Shown piece after piece: positions 7,595 through 16,237 of a DNA stretch of 33,626 bases; position 1 is the first letter of the stretch; each line of letters begins with the position of its first letter. The notes under the pieces are model-generated. The model made no database searches. It saw only the letters and a list, made by a program, of their open reading frames with translations, and was not told the origin of the DNA. This stretch comes from Leptospira biflexa (lineage in GTDB: Bacteria; Spirochaetota; Leptospiria; Turneriellales; DYLW01). The stretch is from NCBI GenBank assembly GCA_020721865.1, contig DYLW01000016.1, positions 1 to 33,626 on the forward strand, written 5' to 3'. The translations under genes were made by a program, and so were the position numbers.

Positions 7595-7927
7595 ATGGTT
7601 TCTCTTATTTCCGGAATTCTTCTGTTATTCATATCCGTTTTATATGGTATCTATCTGCATTCCTGGAAAAAGAAAACCGGATATCCGTTGAGGGGAATTG
7701 TGAAAAATCTATACTATCTGGAGACCTTTCATGGGGAGGCGGAAAACGAAGCGTCTCGGTTGGTTCTTTTGTCTCTTGTCTATTCCCTACTTCCGGTGAT
7801 CTGGGTGATCCAGATATCCTGGAAAACCGATTATTCTTTTATGATTGCACTTTTTCCCATTATCTGGTATTATTATTTTCTGCGATTTTTTATGTGGGAA
7901 AAATCGGATACGGAAGAAGAAAAATAA
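7595..7927 (+). CDS. Small membrane protein following ccmF, function unknown
   Basis: This is a 110-residue protein that I do not recognise. It has a hydrophobic N-terminal segment (about residues 2-22), a basic stretch (HSWKKKTGYPLRG), a soluble middle part and two more hydrophobic segments near residues 58-73 and 78-98. It ends in an acidic tail. Its start is 6 bases after the ccmF stop and its stop is 18 bases before gcvT, so it is part of the same transcription unit. Position suggests a cytochrome c biogenesis or membrane accessory role, possibly replacing a missing small Ccm subunit. The sequence itself shows no heme-binding or CXXC motif, so this is only a guess from context. Confidence 0.6.
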   Translation: MVSLISGILLLFISVLYGIYLHSWKKKTGYPLRGIVKNLYYLETFHGEAENEASRLVLLSLVYSLLPVIWVIQISWKTDYSFMIALFPIIWYYYFLRFFMWEKSDTEEEK

Positions 7928-7945
7928 ACCCTCACTGGAGTTGTT

Positions 7946-9040
7946 ATGCACCCCGAAGAATTAAAAAACCCCCCCCTCCATGCTCACCACCTTCAATCCA
8001 ACGGCAATATGGTTCCCTTTGCCGGGTATTCCATGCCGGTTTTCTATACTTCCATAAAGGAGGAGTACCAGGCCACCCGTAGCAAGGCCGCCATCTTTGA
8101 CATCAGCCACATGACCCCCCTTGTCCTGCACTCCACGGAAAAGGGAGCCCTTCTGGAACTTGTCCGTTTTCTGATGCCACGGGAAATACCGGAGTGGACC
8201 CCGGGGAAGGTTTACTATAATGCCGTATTGAATGAAAACGGCGGTATCCGGGACGATGTAACTTTATACTCCGTGGATGATCAATTTATGCTCATCATAG
8301 CGAATTCCGTCAATGGCCTTAAAATTTTCCAGTACATTCAGGAATGGACAGAAAAAAAATTCCCCTCCATACAAATCCAGATGCCCCAGGATTATGTTTT
8401 TGTTGCTCTTCAGGGAGTTGCAGCACCAGATATTATGAAAAGAATCCTCCCTCGGTTTAACAAATCCTATGCCGATTTGGGATATTACCATTTTGCGATG
8501 CTGGATGAGGATTTTTCCTTTTATTCCCGCACCGGATACACCGGAGAAGACGGCTTTGAAATCCTCATGAAAAAAGACGATGGCATCCGTCTTTGGGAAA
8601 TGATTCTGAAAGACGGAGTTCCACCCGCCGGCTTGGGGGCACGGGATCTCCTGCGGATGGAAATGTTTTATCCCCTGTACGGCCATGAACTTTCGGAAGA
8701 TTACACTCCTCTGGAAAGCGGTCTCAAATTCATCACCTCAGAGAACGGGAAGTATCTGGGAAAAGAAAAAATATGGAACAACCCCCGGCGGACTCTGGTT
8801 AAATTCCTGCTCAAAGAAAGAGGAATTCCACGGGAAAAAATGCCACTGCTGAATGAGAAAAAAGAGCCGATTGGCCATGTCTCCAGCGGTGGTTTTTCCT
8901 TCCAGTGGAACGCGGGTTTTGGGATGGGATTCATAGAGACAGGGAAAAAATATAATGAGGTCTTTGTAGAGATCCGGGATAAAATTCTTCCTGTGGAACT
9001 GCTCCGGAAAAACCCATATCCGGGCACCGTAAAAAAGTGA
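7946..9040 (+). CDS. gcvT: Aminomethyltransferase, glycine cleavage T protein
   Basis: GcvT transfers the aminomethyl carbon from the lipoylated H protein to tetrahydrofolate, giving methylene-THF and ammonia. The 364-residue length fits the family. Recognisable motifs are NMVPFAGYSMPVFY near residue 26, FDISHMTPL, GGIRDDVTLYSV, RTGYTGEDGFEI and GLGARDLLRMEMFYPLYGHEL, all in the expected order; the last two separate it from YgfZ-type relatives. A GGAG lies 6 bases before the ATG. No gcvH or gcvP is next to it, unlike in many genomes; instead it overlaps the next gene by 4 bases. It could be a stand-alone T protein whose partners are encoded elsewhere. Confidence 0.9.
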   Translation: MHPEELKNPPLHAHHLQSNGNMVPFAGYSMPVFYTSIKEEYQATRSKAAIFDISHMTPLVLHSTEKGALLELVRFLMPREIPEWTPGKVYYNAVLNENGGIRDDVTLYSVDDQFMLIIANSVNGLKIFQYIQEWTEKKFPSIQIQMPQDYVFVALQGVAAPDIMKRILPRFNKSYADLGYYHFAMLDEDFSFYSRTGYTGEDGFEILMKKDDGIRLWEMILKDGVPPAGLGARDLLRMEMFYPLYGHELSEDYTPLESGLKFITSENGKYLGKEKIWNNPRRTLVKFLLKERGIPREKMPLLNEKKEPIGHVSSGGFSFQWNAGFGMGFIETGKKYNEVFVEIRDKILPVELLRKNPYPGTVKK

Positions 9041-9933
9041 GTGAAGAGAAGACTCTCGGAATAATCCAGGAAGGTCTGGATCAGTATTACTCCCGGTTTT
9101 TTCCCCAGTTTTCTCTCAAGCTTCCGCGTGGAAAGATTTCCAAAATTGATGAATACCGGGATTATTATTTTCCCTACCTCAAGGATTCGGTTTATAAATC
9201 CAACCTGTGCTATCTGATCCAGCTTCTGGATTACCAGATTCTGATATATAAAACATTTCGCCCCGGTCTGTCTCTGGCCAATTCCTTTTTTTACCAGCAG
9301 GTAATCACCATGGGCATTATTGCGGAAGCAGTTTGCACCGCCCTGCTCCTGAACCCGTTTATCACAACAGAGAGTAAAGACCGCAGCCTGGGGTCCGCAT
9401 CAGAGGAATATCGGGCGGTGAGCGACTATGTGGTGAAAAATAATTTTTCTGACAGTATCCGGCTGATGAAATATCTGAATATCATAGACTCCGAACTGGA
9501 AGATATTTTCCAGAAAGTCAGAAAAGACCTCCGCAATCTGGTGCATATCCAGAACTGGGAGGACAGAATTTACCAGAGCATGGACTATCCGTTTTTTGAA
9601 AAACATCTGGCATCGTTTAAAAACTTTCTTATGGCCGTTAAAGAGAAAGCCCGGCCGGACGCTCATCGAGAAGCCCTCATCGCAATGGTCGCCCCGGAGG
9701 ATCCGGATAAGGAATACTACGGACAGGTTTCGGAATTTTTTCCAGAGAAGGGCTATGGCTTTGTTTCCGCCGTAAATGGCCCCGGAAAGATTTTTTTCCA
9801 CATATCTTTTTTCCAACCCACTGTTTCCAATGTCCGGAAAAAAGACAAAGTCCTGCTACAGATAAAAAAAACCGAAAAAGGATATGAAGCCTCCCGGATT
9901 CAATTTTTACGGGAGAGAGAATCCAAACCTTGA
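9037..9933 (+). CDS. Helical HEPN-like region fused to a C-terminal cold-shock domain
   Basis: This 298-residue protein starts at a GTG overlapping the gcvT stop by 4 bases (GTGA). Residues about 1-215 are predicted mostly helical. They include IIAEAVCTALLL (about 94-105) and RKDLRNLVHI (162-171), which resembles the Arg-His core of HEPN-type domains but with one residue fewer than usual between Arg166 and His170. Residues about 226-290 are a cold-shock OB-fold: YYGQVSEFFPEKGYGFVS holds RNP1 (KGYGFV) and KIFFHISFF holds RNP2, so single-stranded nucleic acid binding is likely. The combination suggests an RNA-related protein, perhaps an RNA-binding regulator or nuclease; this is inference. It is co-transcribed with gcvT and pgeF. 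Confidence 0.7.
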   Translation: MSEEKTLGIIQEGLDQYYSRFFPQFSLKLPRGKISKIDEYRDYYFPYLKDSVYKSNLCYLIQLLDYQILIYKTFRPGLSLANSFFYQQVITMGIIAEAVCTALLLNPFITTESKDRSLGSASEEYRAVSDYVVKNNFSDSIRLMKYLNIIDSELEDIFQKVRKDLRNLVHIQNWEDRIYQSMDYPFFEKHLASFKNFLMAVKEKARPDAHREALIAMVAPEDPDKEYYGQVSEFFPEKGYGFVSAVNGPGKIFFHISFFQPTVSNVRKKDKVLLQIKKTEKGYEASRIQFLRERESKP

Positions 9934-9949
9934 CGGAAAAGGCGGATAT

Positions 9950-10693
9950 ATGATTGGATTAAAAATTCACAGGGAATTTCCCCTGCCCTATGGCACCCTT
10001 CATCTGGACTTCTGGGGAAAACCGGAGGATGTCCCCTCTCTTACCCCACCCGCCATTGGGCAGGATCTCTATGTCTCCCAATCTCTGGAACATATCCGCA
10101 GGTTTTATGATAATCCCCGCCTCCATTTTCTGAAGCAGGTGCACGGTAAGGAAGTGATTTTCCTGGATGAAAATACCCTCCCCATGGATTCTGCATACTG
10201 GGCGGAGGCGGACTCCGTCTTTACCGAATCCGCAGAACATGCCGCCATTATCCGGATTGCCGATTGTATCCCCATTCTGTTTTTCCATGAAGAACAGCGT
10301 ATCTTTGGTGGAATCCACGCCGGATGGAAAGGTGTCCAGAAACGGATATTCACCCAAACGCTGCAGAAAATAACCCACCTATTTCCGCAGGCAGGGAAAG
10401 AAAAATTTCAATTTTATATTGGTCCGCATAACAGGGCACAAACCTACGAGGTAAGGGAAGACGTTTACCGCTATTTCGCCGATGACTTTGTACTTCCCCA
10501 TCCGGAACCGGACAAAAAATATCTGGATTTAACATCGGCACTGGTATGGGAAATGCGGGAGAACGGCATCCCGGAGGAACATATCCACGATCTAAATACC
10601 AGCAACTTCCTCCATCCGGACTACTACTCCCACAGAAGAGGGGAAACCGGCAGAAATATTGCCTGGATTGGTTTACGCCGTCAGCTCCTGTAG
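9950..10693 (+). CDS. pgeF: PgeF/YfiH-family purine nucleoside phosphorylase or multicopper oxidase-like protein
   Basis: This family (formerly polyphenol oxidase or laccase-domain protein; the human relative is LACC1) has purine nucleoside phosphorylase and adenosine deaminase activity. In E. coli it edits peptidoglycan precursors. The 247 residues carry the three metal-site landmarks: QVHGKEV with His65, ADCIPILF with Cys106 and HAGWKG with His123. The C-terminal YSHRRGETGRNIAWIGL is also typical. The ATG at 9950 is preferred because AAGGCGG lies just before it; an upstream frame extension would only overlap the cold-shock gene. The 3' end overlaps the convergent Hpt gene by 21 bases. Confidence 0.88.
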   Translation: MIGLKIHREFPLPYGTLHLDFWGKPEDVPSLTPPAIGQDLYVSQSLEHIRRFYDNPRLHFLKQVHGKEVIFLDENTLPMDSAYWAEADSVFTESAEHAAIIRIADCIPILFFHEEQRIFGGIHAGWKGVQKRIFTQTLQKITHLFPQAGKEKFQFYIGPHNRAQTYEVREDVYRYFADDFVLPHPEPDKKYLDLTSALVWEMRENGIPEEHIHDLNTSNFLHPDYYSHRRGETGRNIAWIGLRRQLL

Positions 10694-11017
10694 ATAAATC
10701 TTCACATCTTCCAGATAGGCTTCTATCTGCCGAAAGCTTTCTTCCATATTATCCAGATCCTTCTTTTTTGTCCTCATATTCAACTGAACCAGAAATTCTC
10801 CCATCGGCTCCAGACCCAGGCTCAAGGTGGAACCTTTCATGGTATGAACAGCATAGTCCACCATATTTGCATCCCCATCTTTGAGTCCATTTCTGGCTTT
10901 CTGCAGCAACTCCGGAGTATTTTCCAGATACTTCCCCAAAAGCTCAATGAGCAAATCCAGATTTCCGCCGGAAAGTTCCATAAGTTCATTTTTCTTATCT
11001 TTTTTGATCAGCTCCAT
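10673..11017 (-). CDS. Stand-alone Hpt histidine phosphotransfer protein
   Basis: This 114-residue, all-helical protein carries the Hpt signature AVHTMKGST with the phospho-accepting residue at His58, followed by an amphipathic helix and GLEPMGEFLVQLN. Hpt proteins shuttle phosphate between receiver domains in multistep relays. A site AAATATGG-GGAGG-like (GGAGGAAATATG on the minus strand) precedes the ATG. The gene lies 27 bases downstream of the chemoreceptor gene on the same strand, so both are likely expressed together. No histidine kinase lies in the window; the nearest receiver domain is in the REC-GGDEF protein at about 19.3-20.3 kb, but no link is shown. Its 3' end overlaps pgeF on the other strand. 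Confidence 0.85.
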   Translation of the reverse strand: MELIKKDKKNELMELSGGNLDLLIELLGKYLENTPELLQKARNGLKDGDANMVDYAVHTMKGSTLSLGLEPMGEFLVQLNMRTKKKDLDNMEESFRQIEAYLEDVKIYLQELTA

Positions 11018-11044
11018 ATTTCCTCCAAAATTCTTTTCCCTTTT

Positions 11045-12790
11045 TTAAAATCGTGTAAAATCCTTATCTTCCAGATCTTCATCGCCAGTCTTATGAGACC
11101 GAACAAAACGCAGGTTTTGCGACTCCGGAACGGCATGGGGAACGGATTTTGTTTTTTCCGGTTCCTCCTTCCGGACGGGAGCCGGTAGACTTTTTTTCTT
11201 CTCTTCCGGATGGGCCTCTTTTTTTCCAGCAGGACGCTCCGGGATTTTTTTTGTAACGGACGGCAGTTTCCCGGTAGAGGGGGCAGGTTTAATTTTTTCA
11301 CGAGTTTCTGGGTTTAAATTTTTTTCTTCTTTGATGTGAAAGAACTGGAATATTTCCTGAAGAGTTTCCACCTGTGCGGCCATTTCCTCCGATGTCGCAG
11401 CCAGCTCTTCGGACGTGCTCGCGGTCTGTTCCGTCATCTGATCCAGAACTTTCATGGCGGTATTGATGTCCTTCACGCCGGATGCCAGCTCGCCGGATAC
11501 CGCAAAAATTTCAGATACAAAATCGGCGGTTTTCCGAATACCGCTCATCATCTGCTCCACGGAACGCTGGGCATTGGCAGCCACTTTGGAACTGATGGCG
11601 GCAATATTTTCAATTTCTTTCGCAGAATTCTGGCTCAGCTCCGCCAGTTTCCCCACTTCAGAGGCCACCACCGCAAACCCCTTGCCATGCTCCCCTGCCC
11701 GTGCCGCTTCGATGGTGGCATTCAGAGCGAGCAGATTTGTCTGGGAGGATATTTCATTGATAATACCAATTCTGTCCGAAATCTGTTTCATGGATTTCAG
11801 TGTTTCCCCCACGGTTTCGCTCCCTTCCTTCCCTTCCTTGACAAGAATTTCCGCGAGGTTATTTGTCTCCTTTGCATTCTTTGCATTCTGCTCAATGATC
11901 ATGGTCATCTGCTCCCCAATCTGGATCACAGAGGCTCCGGTGGTCTCACTGCTCACCTGGGTCCGGCTGGCCGCTTCACTCAGGGACTGGGCAGTGGCGT
12001 TCAATTGATTGGATGCACTGGACAAGGATTCTCCGGCCCGCATGATCTCAAGGACAACATTCCGGATATGCAATACCATTTTATTCATGGATTGGAACAG
12101 TGCAGAAATTTCATCTTTACCCCGTACATCAAAATCCAGGGTAAAGTCTCCATTGGCCAGTTTCTCCACCCCGGTGGCTGCATCCTGAATCGGACGCAGA
12201 ATAGTATTCCGGATATAAAACCATCCGACAAAAAGCAAGGAAACATTAAAGATAAACACAATAATGGAAACCACATCCATAAGATCTTTTCTTCCCTGGG
12301 AAAACCCGGATAAAACCCGGACGGCATCGTTGATGGTTGCTGTCAGGGAATCATTTTCCGCGTTGATATGAGACAGGGAATCGCTAAATCCTTCCGGGTT
12401 CTCTGCATTCCCACGCAGCACAACATCAATATGAGTATTGAATGTCTGCCATTTCTCTTTCACTGCCTCCCAAACTTCTATGAATTCCTTTTCTTCCACC
12501 CGGGAAATGCCCAGAGACTCATCTCCATTCCGGAATGCCTCCAGTGCCCGGACAAATTCCCCCCGGGTTTTTTCCACCATTTCCTTTCCCCCATCCGATG
12601 GGTTAGCGACATAAAGATTGATTTCCTTGGACATTTTTTGCATCAGCATTCTTTGTCCTCCTGCCACATCCACCAGATGAGCCTCAGCAATCATTTTATT
12701 GGTGGAGAACACCATTACAATGATGCTGGTGGAGAATGACGCCAGAAGAATCCAGAAATAGATTTTTACCCGTACCGTAAGTGAGTCCAT
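11045..12790 (-). CDS. Methyl-accepting chemotaxis protein with PilJ-like sensor and basic C-terminal tail
   Basis: This 581-residue receptor has a transmembrane segment at about 10-29 and a periplasmic helical sensor with [14 protein letters not shown] (43-56), the pattern found in PilJ and NarX-type sensors. A second membrane segment lies at about 168-192, then a HAMP domain. The signalling hairpin reads [19 protein letters not shown] followed by [19 protein letters not shown]. The last 80 or so residues form a Lys/Pro/Glu-rich tail of low complexity before a final DKDFTRF. The family signals to CheA and CheW; the PilJ-like sensor fits type IV pilus control or chemotaxis. An Hpt gene follows. 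No clear ribosome binding site precedes the ATG at 12790. Confidence 0.93.
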   Translation of the reverse strand: MDSLTVRVKIYFWILLASFSTSIIVMVFSTNKMIAEAHLVDVAGGQRMLMQKMSKEINLYVANPSDGGKEMVEKTRGEFVRALEAFRNGDESLGISRVEEKEFIEVWEAVKEKWQTFNTHIDVVLRGNAENPEGFSDSLSHINAENDSLTATINDAVRVLSGFSQGRKDLMDVVSIIVFIFNVSLLFVGWFYIRNTILRPIQDAATGVEKLANGDFTLDFDVRGKDEISALFQSMNKMVLHIRNVVLEIMRAGESLSSASNQLNATAQSLSEAASRTQVSSETTGASVIQIGEQMTMIIEQNAKNAKETNNLAEILVKEGKEGSETVGETLKSMKQISDRIGIINEISSQTNLLALNATIEAARAGEHGKGFAVVASEVGKLAELSQNSAKEIENIAAISSKVAANAQRSVEQMMSGIRKTADFVSEIFAVSGELASGVKDINTAMKVLDQMTEQTASTSEELAATSEEMAAQVETLQEIFQFFHIKEEKNLNPETREKIKPAPSTGKLPSVTKKIPERPAGKKEAHPEEKKKSLPAPVRKEEPEKTKSVPHAVPESQNLRFVRSHKTGDEDLEDKDFTRF

Positions 12791-12868
12791 GGAGACTATT
12801 TCTGTAACCGGCTCATTCTTTCAATAACTATTCCCCAATGGATCAAACCTGACCCGGGAGCCACCCGG

Positions 12869-12896
12869 TTTACTTCTGCATTTTTTATATTATACT
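12869..12896 (+). promoter_or_regulatory. Candidate sigma-70-type promoter for the RecA-like/PolB operon
   Basis: A -35-like TTTACT (12869-12874) is followed after 16 bases by TATACT (12891-12896), which would start a short leader before the ATG at 12930. An overlapping TATAAT exists on the other strand (12894-12889) and could serve the divergent chemoreceptor gene. Assigned by consensus match only. Confidence 0.4.
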
Positions 12897-12929
12897 TTAC
12901 AGATCATTAGTAATGCAATAAGTGCATCC

Positions 12930-13523
12930 ATGCACTATCCCGCTTCTGTTTCCTCTCCGGCTTTGTCTTCCGTTTTTTCTTCCGGAGTTCCCCGGATGGG
13001 GGGTTTTTTTGCCGGATTCCCGTCCGGTTTTGCAGCCGCCCATCGGTGGATTTTTGAGGCTTCTCTTTCCGGGAAAGTGCTGGTGGTGGACGGAGCCATC
13101 CGCTTTTCCCTGTTTTCCCTGTCCGGCCATGCCCTGAATGCCGGTCTCAACCCAGATGTGATTCTGGACCAGGTTTATGTGCAGAGGGTTTTTAACCCTT
13201 ACCATGTTCTGGAATCGGCCGGAAATCTGCTGAAAAAACCGGATTTCTTCAGCATGACATTTTTCCTTTCTCCGTACAAACAGCTTTTTGATAAGGATGT
13301 GGGCTTTGAGGAAAGCGTTGCCCTTGCTGAAATTCTCACCCGCTCCATTCTTCGTATCCGGCAGAAAAATATACCAGCGGTGTTTTTTGAGAAAAACATG
13401 GATCATCCGGCTTACCGTGGTTCTCTGGGAATTCTGGAAACAAAGATGCAGAATTTTTACCGGAGCCCCCTTCCCCCTCCGGCGGGAAAACGCGAAAATC
13501 GGATTGTTTTAAAGAAGGGATAA
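12930..13523 (+). CDS. RecA/Rad51-like protein with degenerate P-loop, linked to family B polymerase
   Basis: This 197-residue protein resembles the core of RecA/Rad51/RadB-type ATPases. GVPRMGG (19-25) matches the approach to the P-loop. The Walker A position reads GFPSGFA (29-35) instead of GxxxxGK[ST], so the ATP-binding Lys is missing. KVLVVDG (49-55) matches Walker B. VYVQRVFNPYHVLESA (82-97) resembles the Rad51/RadA region after it. Loss of the P-loop Lys suggests a non-catalytic, perhaps scaffold or recruitment role, as in ImuA-like partners of polymerases; this is inference. The start at 12930 lacks a good ribosome binding site; an ATG at 12996 has GGAG before it, but the earlier start keeps the conserved GVPRMGG segment. 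It abuts the next gene with no gap. Confidence 0.62.
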   Translation: MHYPASVSSPALSSVFSSGVPRMGGFFAGFPSGFAAAHRWIFEASLSGKVLVVDGAIRFSLFSLSGHALNAGLNPDVILDQVYVQRVFNPYHVLESAGNLLKKPDFFSMTFFLSPYKQLFDKDVGFEESVALAEILTRSILRIRQKNIPAVFFEKNMDHPAYRGSLGILETKMQNFYRSPLPPPAGKRENRIVLKKG

Positions 13524-13841
13524 ATGGGAAGGACCATTCCTCCATATTCTTTTCTTCTGGAACATTTCCGGGACAGGTTAAAGGCTTTCAAGAAAAGTCT
13601 GCGAAAAGAAGATAAACAAGGTTTTGATGTTTTGATGCGTTACGCCAAATACCATGTCCAAACGGGGGTTCTCTCCGCGTTTCCCAATCCATCGGATCCG
13701 GTATTTTTATCCATCGCCCTGGAGCTGTTGAAAAAATGCGAAGAACTGGAAAAGAAGAATGAAAACCTGAAAAAAGAAATCCAGGAGATCAAACGAGTGC
13801 TGGATTCACAAAACCGGAGAAACAATGAATCCGAATCCTGA
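13524..13841 (+). CDS. Small helical coiled-coil protein between RecA-like and PolB genes
   Basis: This 105-residue protein, rich in Lys, Glu, Leu and Arg, has no signal or membrane segment. The first two thirds look like a compact helical domain (FRDRLKAFKKSLRKEDKQGF, then VLMRYAKYHVQTG). The last third (about 68-100) is a strong coiled-coil of the type KKCEELEKKNENLKKE. The ATG follows the RecA-like stop directly and has a GAAGGG site, and the end overlaps the polB start by 17 bases. This tight coupling suggests the three products work together. I do not recognise a named family with certainty, so function is only inferred from its neighbours: a polymerase accessory or adaptor. Confidence 0.65.
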   Translation: MGRTIPPYSFLLEHFRDRLKAFKKSLRKEDKQGFDVLMRYAKYHVQTGVLSAFPNPSDPVFLSIALELLKKCEELEKKNENLKKEIQEIKRVLDSQNRRNNESES

Positions 13842-16227
13842 AGACATAATCTGCGGATTTCTTTTTGATGTGTATCTGGTGGAAAATACCGTTTATTTGT
13901 GGGTTCTCTCCGATGACCGGAGGATTTTCCATTTCAGAGATACTTTTTATCCGGAGATATTTGTGGATGCCCCACCGGATTACCAGAGGCGGTTTGCCCG
14001 GCGGCTATATGATCTCAATGCCCTTGCGGAAAAACCGAAATGGACAATAAGAAAGCACTTTTACCGGAACGAGGAAATCAAAGTGGCACGTTATGTCCTG
14101 AGCAAGCCGTCTCTTTTGAAAAAAATCTCCCGCCGATTATTCCATTTCTATTCCAGGGCGGAAGTATACCATTCAGACATGGAGCCATCTTTTTTATATT
14201 TTCTCCAGAAAAATATTTATCCCGCCTCCCGGGTAAAAATCATTCCGGAAGCCTATAACCGGATAAAGGAAATATTCCCCGCAGAAGATCCGGCTTCTTT
14301 TGAATACCCCATCCCGCACTTCCGGATAATGGAAATGTCCCTGGGAAAAAGCCACCGGATGTTTTACTCTCCGGAGAATTCCCTCCGCCTCAAAGTATAC
14401 TATCAAAATGAGGTGGAGTTTGCACAGGAATATCCTCCTGCCCACAATCCGGCTGGACTTCTTTTATGGCTGAATTCTGCTTTGCACAAGTATGATCCGG
14501 ATATTATTCTTTCCTCTTTTGGAGACCAGATCATTTTTCCGGAGTTGTTTTTTCTATCCCAGAAATATAAAATCCCACTGCTTCTGGACAGGGAGCTTTT
14601 GCCCATAAAAAGGGTGATCCACAGAAAAGGCTCCTCCTATTCTTCCTATGGGAATATCATCTACCGTGCCCCTTCTTATCCGCTCTTTGGCCGATGGCAT
14701 ATTGACTCCAAAAATTCATTCTTATATAAGGAAAGTGATCTTTGGGGGATTATTGAACTTTCCCGGATTTCCCGTATCCCCGTCCAGAAAATGGCCCGCT
14801 CTTCCACCGGAGCCGCCCTCACCCAGATGCAGAGTGAAATTGCCCTGCGGAAAAATTATCTGGTTCCCTGGCAAAAAAGCCATATTGAAGAACCCCGGAA
14901 AGCGGCAGAACTTTTAAGGATAGATAAAGGCGGCCTTGTCTATGAACCCGATATTTACAGCCAGGGAAATGTTCTGGAAAATATTGCCCAGATTGACTTT
15001 GAGCAGATGTACCCCACCATTATGGTCATCCATAACATTTCCCCGGAGACCGTCTTATGCACCTGCTGCCGGAATGACCCGGAGGCGGAAAAGGTACCGG
15101 AAAGCAATGCCCATATTTGCCACCGCCGCAGAGGGGTGGTTTCCCTTTCCATTGAACCTCTGCTGGCACGCAGAAAATACCTGAAGGAGCAAAAAAAAAT
15201 TCTTAAATCCCTCTTGCAGGAAGAGAAAAACCCCGTGCACAGGAAAGAACTGGAAGAACTCCGGCGGGCAGCAGACATCCGGCAGATGTCTCTGAAATGG
15301 TTGCTGGTCACCTGTTTTGGGTATCTGGGCTACCGGAATGCGAAATTCGGGCGGCTGGAATCCCATGAAGCTGTACAGGCGTTTGGCCGGCAGAAGCTGA
15401 TCACGGCAAAGGAAATCGCAGAAAAAAGCGGATATTCCCTGGTCCATGCCATCACGGATTGCCTGTTTTTGAAAAAAGATCCTGAAACAAAAACCAATGA
15501 ATTTATCACAGAAATAGATATGGAACCCCTTTTCCGGGAAATCAAGGAAAAAACCGGGGTGGGAATTTCCCTGGACGGAGTGTATTCCTGGCTGGTATTT
15601 CTCCCCTCCAAAGGAGATCCGGGCTTTCCCGTGGCCAACCGGTATTTTGGGCGGTTTACCGATGGGGAACTGAAACTCCGGGGTTTATTGTGCCGCCGCA
15701 AGGATATTCCGGTTTATATAAAAAGAGCCCAGATGAGGATGTTAGCCCGCATGAAAAAATGCGTTTCCATCCGGGATCTGAAAAATGACCACCTCCGGAT
15801 GGAAAAACTGTACCGGCACTATGACATCCTTTTAAAAGAAGAAAAAATTCCATTCCGTTATCTGTATTTCCGGAGGAACATTGGCCGGGCTCTGGAGGAC
15901 TACCGGGTGGATAACGCAGGCTCTGTTTCCGTGAGGCAAATTCTGAATATGAACCGCGACGATAAAAATTTCCCCAGCGTGCTCCCCGGAGAAAAAGTGG
16001 AGTATCTTCTGGTCCGGGGGAAGGATAAATACGCCACACGGGAAATTGTGGAAAAAAATCCGGAGAAAATCCGCTGTGATATCCCGGAATACCGCCGATG
16101 GCTTCTGGAAGCATACAAAGAGATCTGGGAGTCTTTTGCTCCGGAGGGATATTTTGACCGCAGCACGCAGGAATTTTTGAGCGAACAAGGAACACTTTTT
16201 CCCGCAGAAGCCCTCCCATCGCAGTAA
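13825..16227 (+). CDS. polB: Family B DNA polymerase (bacterial PolB clade)
   Basis: This 800-residue DNA polymerase elongates DNA and probably acts in repair or lesion handling beside the main replicative polymerase. Motif A is IDFEQMYPTIM with catalytic Asp391. Motif B is KWLLVTCFGYLGYRN (491-505). Motif C is AITDCLFL with Asp545; the first Asp of the usual DTD is Ile. Cys residues (CTCCRN and later HICHRR) between motifs A and B could form a metal or disulfide site. In the N-terminal half the exonuclease pattern is weak: Exo I reads RIMEMSL near 167-173, lacking the usual Asp, while Exo III keeps YKESD (Tyr301, Asp305). Proofreading is therefore doubtful. GGAG lies 5 bases before the ATG, which overlaps the preceding gene by 17 bases. 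Confidence 0.92.
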   Translation: MNPNPEDIICGFLFDVYLVENTVYLWVLSDDRRIFHFRDTFYPEIFVDAPPDYQRRFARRLYDLNALAEKPKWTIRKHFYRNEEIKVARYVLSKPSLLKKISRRLFHFYSRAEVYHSDMEPSFLYFLQKNIYPASRVKIIPEAYNRIKEIFPAEDPASFEYPIPHFRIMEMSLGKSHRMFYSPENSLRLKVYYQNEVEFAQEYPPAHNPAGLLLWLNSALHKYDPDIILSSFGDQIIFPELFFLSQKYKIPLLLDRELLPIKRVIHRKGSSYSSYGNIIYRAPSYPLFGRWHIDSKNSFLYKESDLWGIIELSRISRIPVQKMARSSTGAALTQMQSEIALRKNYLVPWQKSHIEEPRKAAELLRIDKGGLVYEPDIYSQGNVLENIAQIDFEQMYPTIMVIHNISPETVLCTCCRNDPEAEKVPESNAHICHRRRGVVSLSIEPLLARRKYLKEQKKILKSLLQEEKNPVHRKELEELRRAADIRQMSLKWLLVTCFGYLGYRNAKFGRLESHEAVQAFGRQKLITAKEIAEKSGYSLVHAITDCLFLKKDPETKTNEFITEIDMEPLFREIKEKTGVGISLDGVYSWLVFLPSKGDPGFPVANRYFGRFTDGELKLRGLLCRRKDIPVYIKRAQMRMLARMKKCVSIRDLKNDHLRMEKLYRHYDILLKEEKIPFRYLYFRRNIGRALEDYRVDNAGSVSVRQILNMNRDDKNFPSVLPGEKVEYLLVRGKDKYATREIVEKNPEKIRCDIPEYRRWLLEAYKEIWESFAPEGYFDRSTQEFLSEQGTLFPAEALPSQ

Positions 16228-16237
16228 ACGTTTGACG

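Noticed and set aside
11336..12313. A 325-codon plus-strand frame antisense to the chemoreceptor
   Set aside because: Long open antisense frames are common opposite helical, Ala/Glu-rich genes; the minus-strand chemoreceptor motifs are clear.
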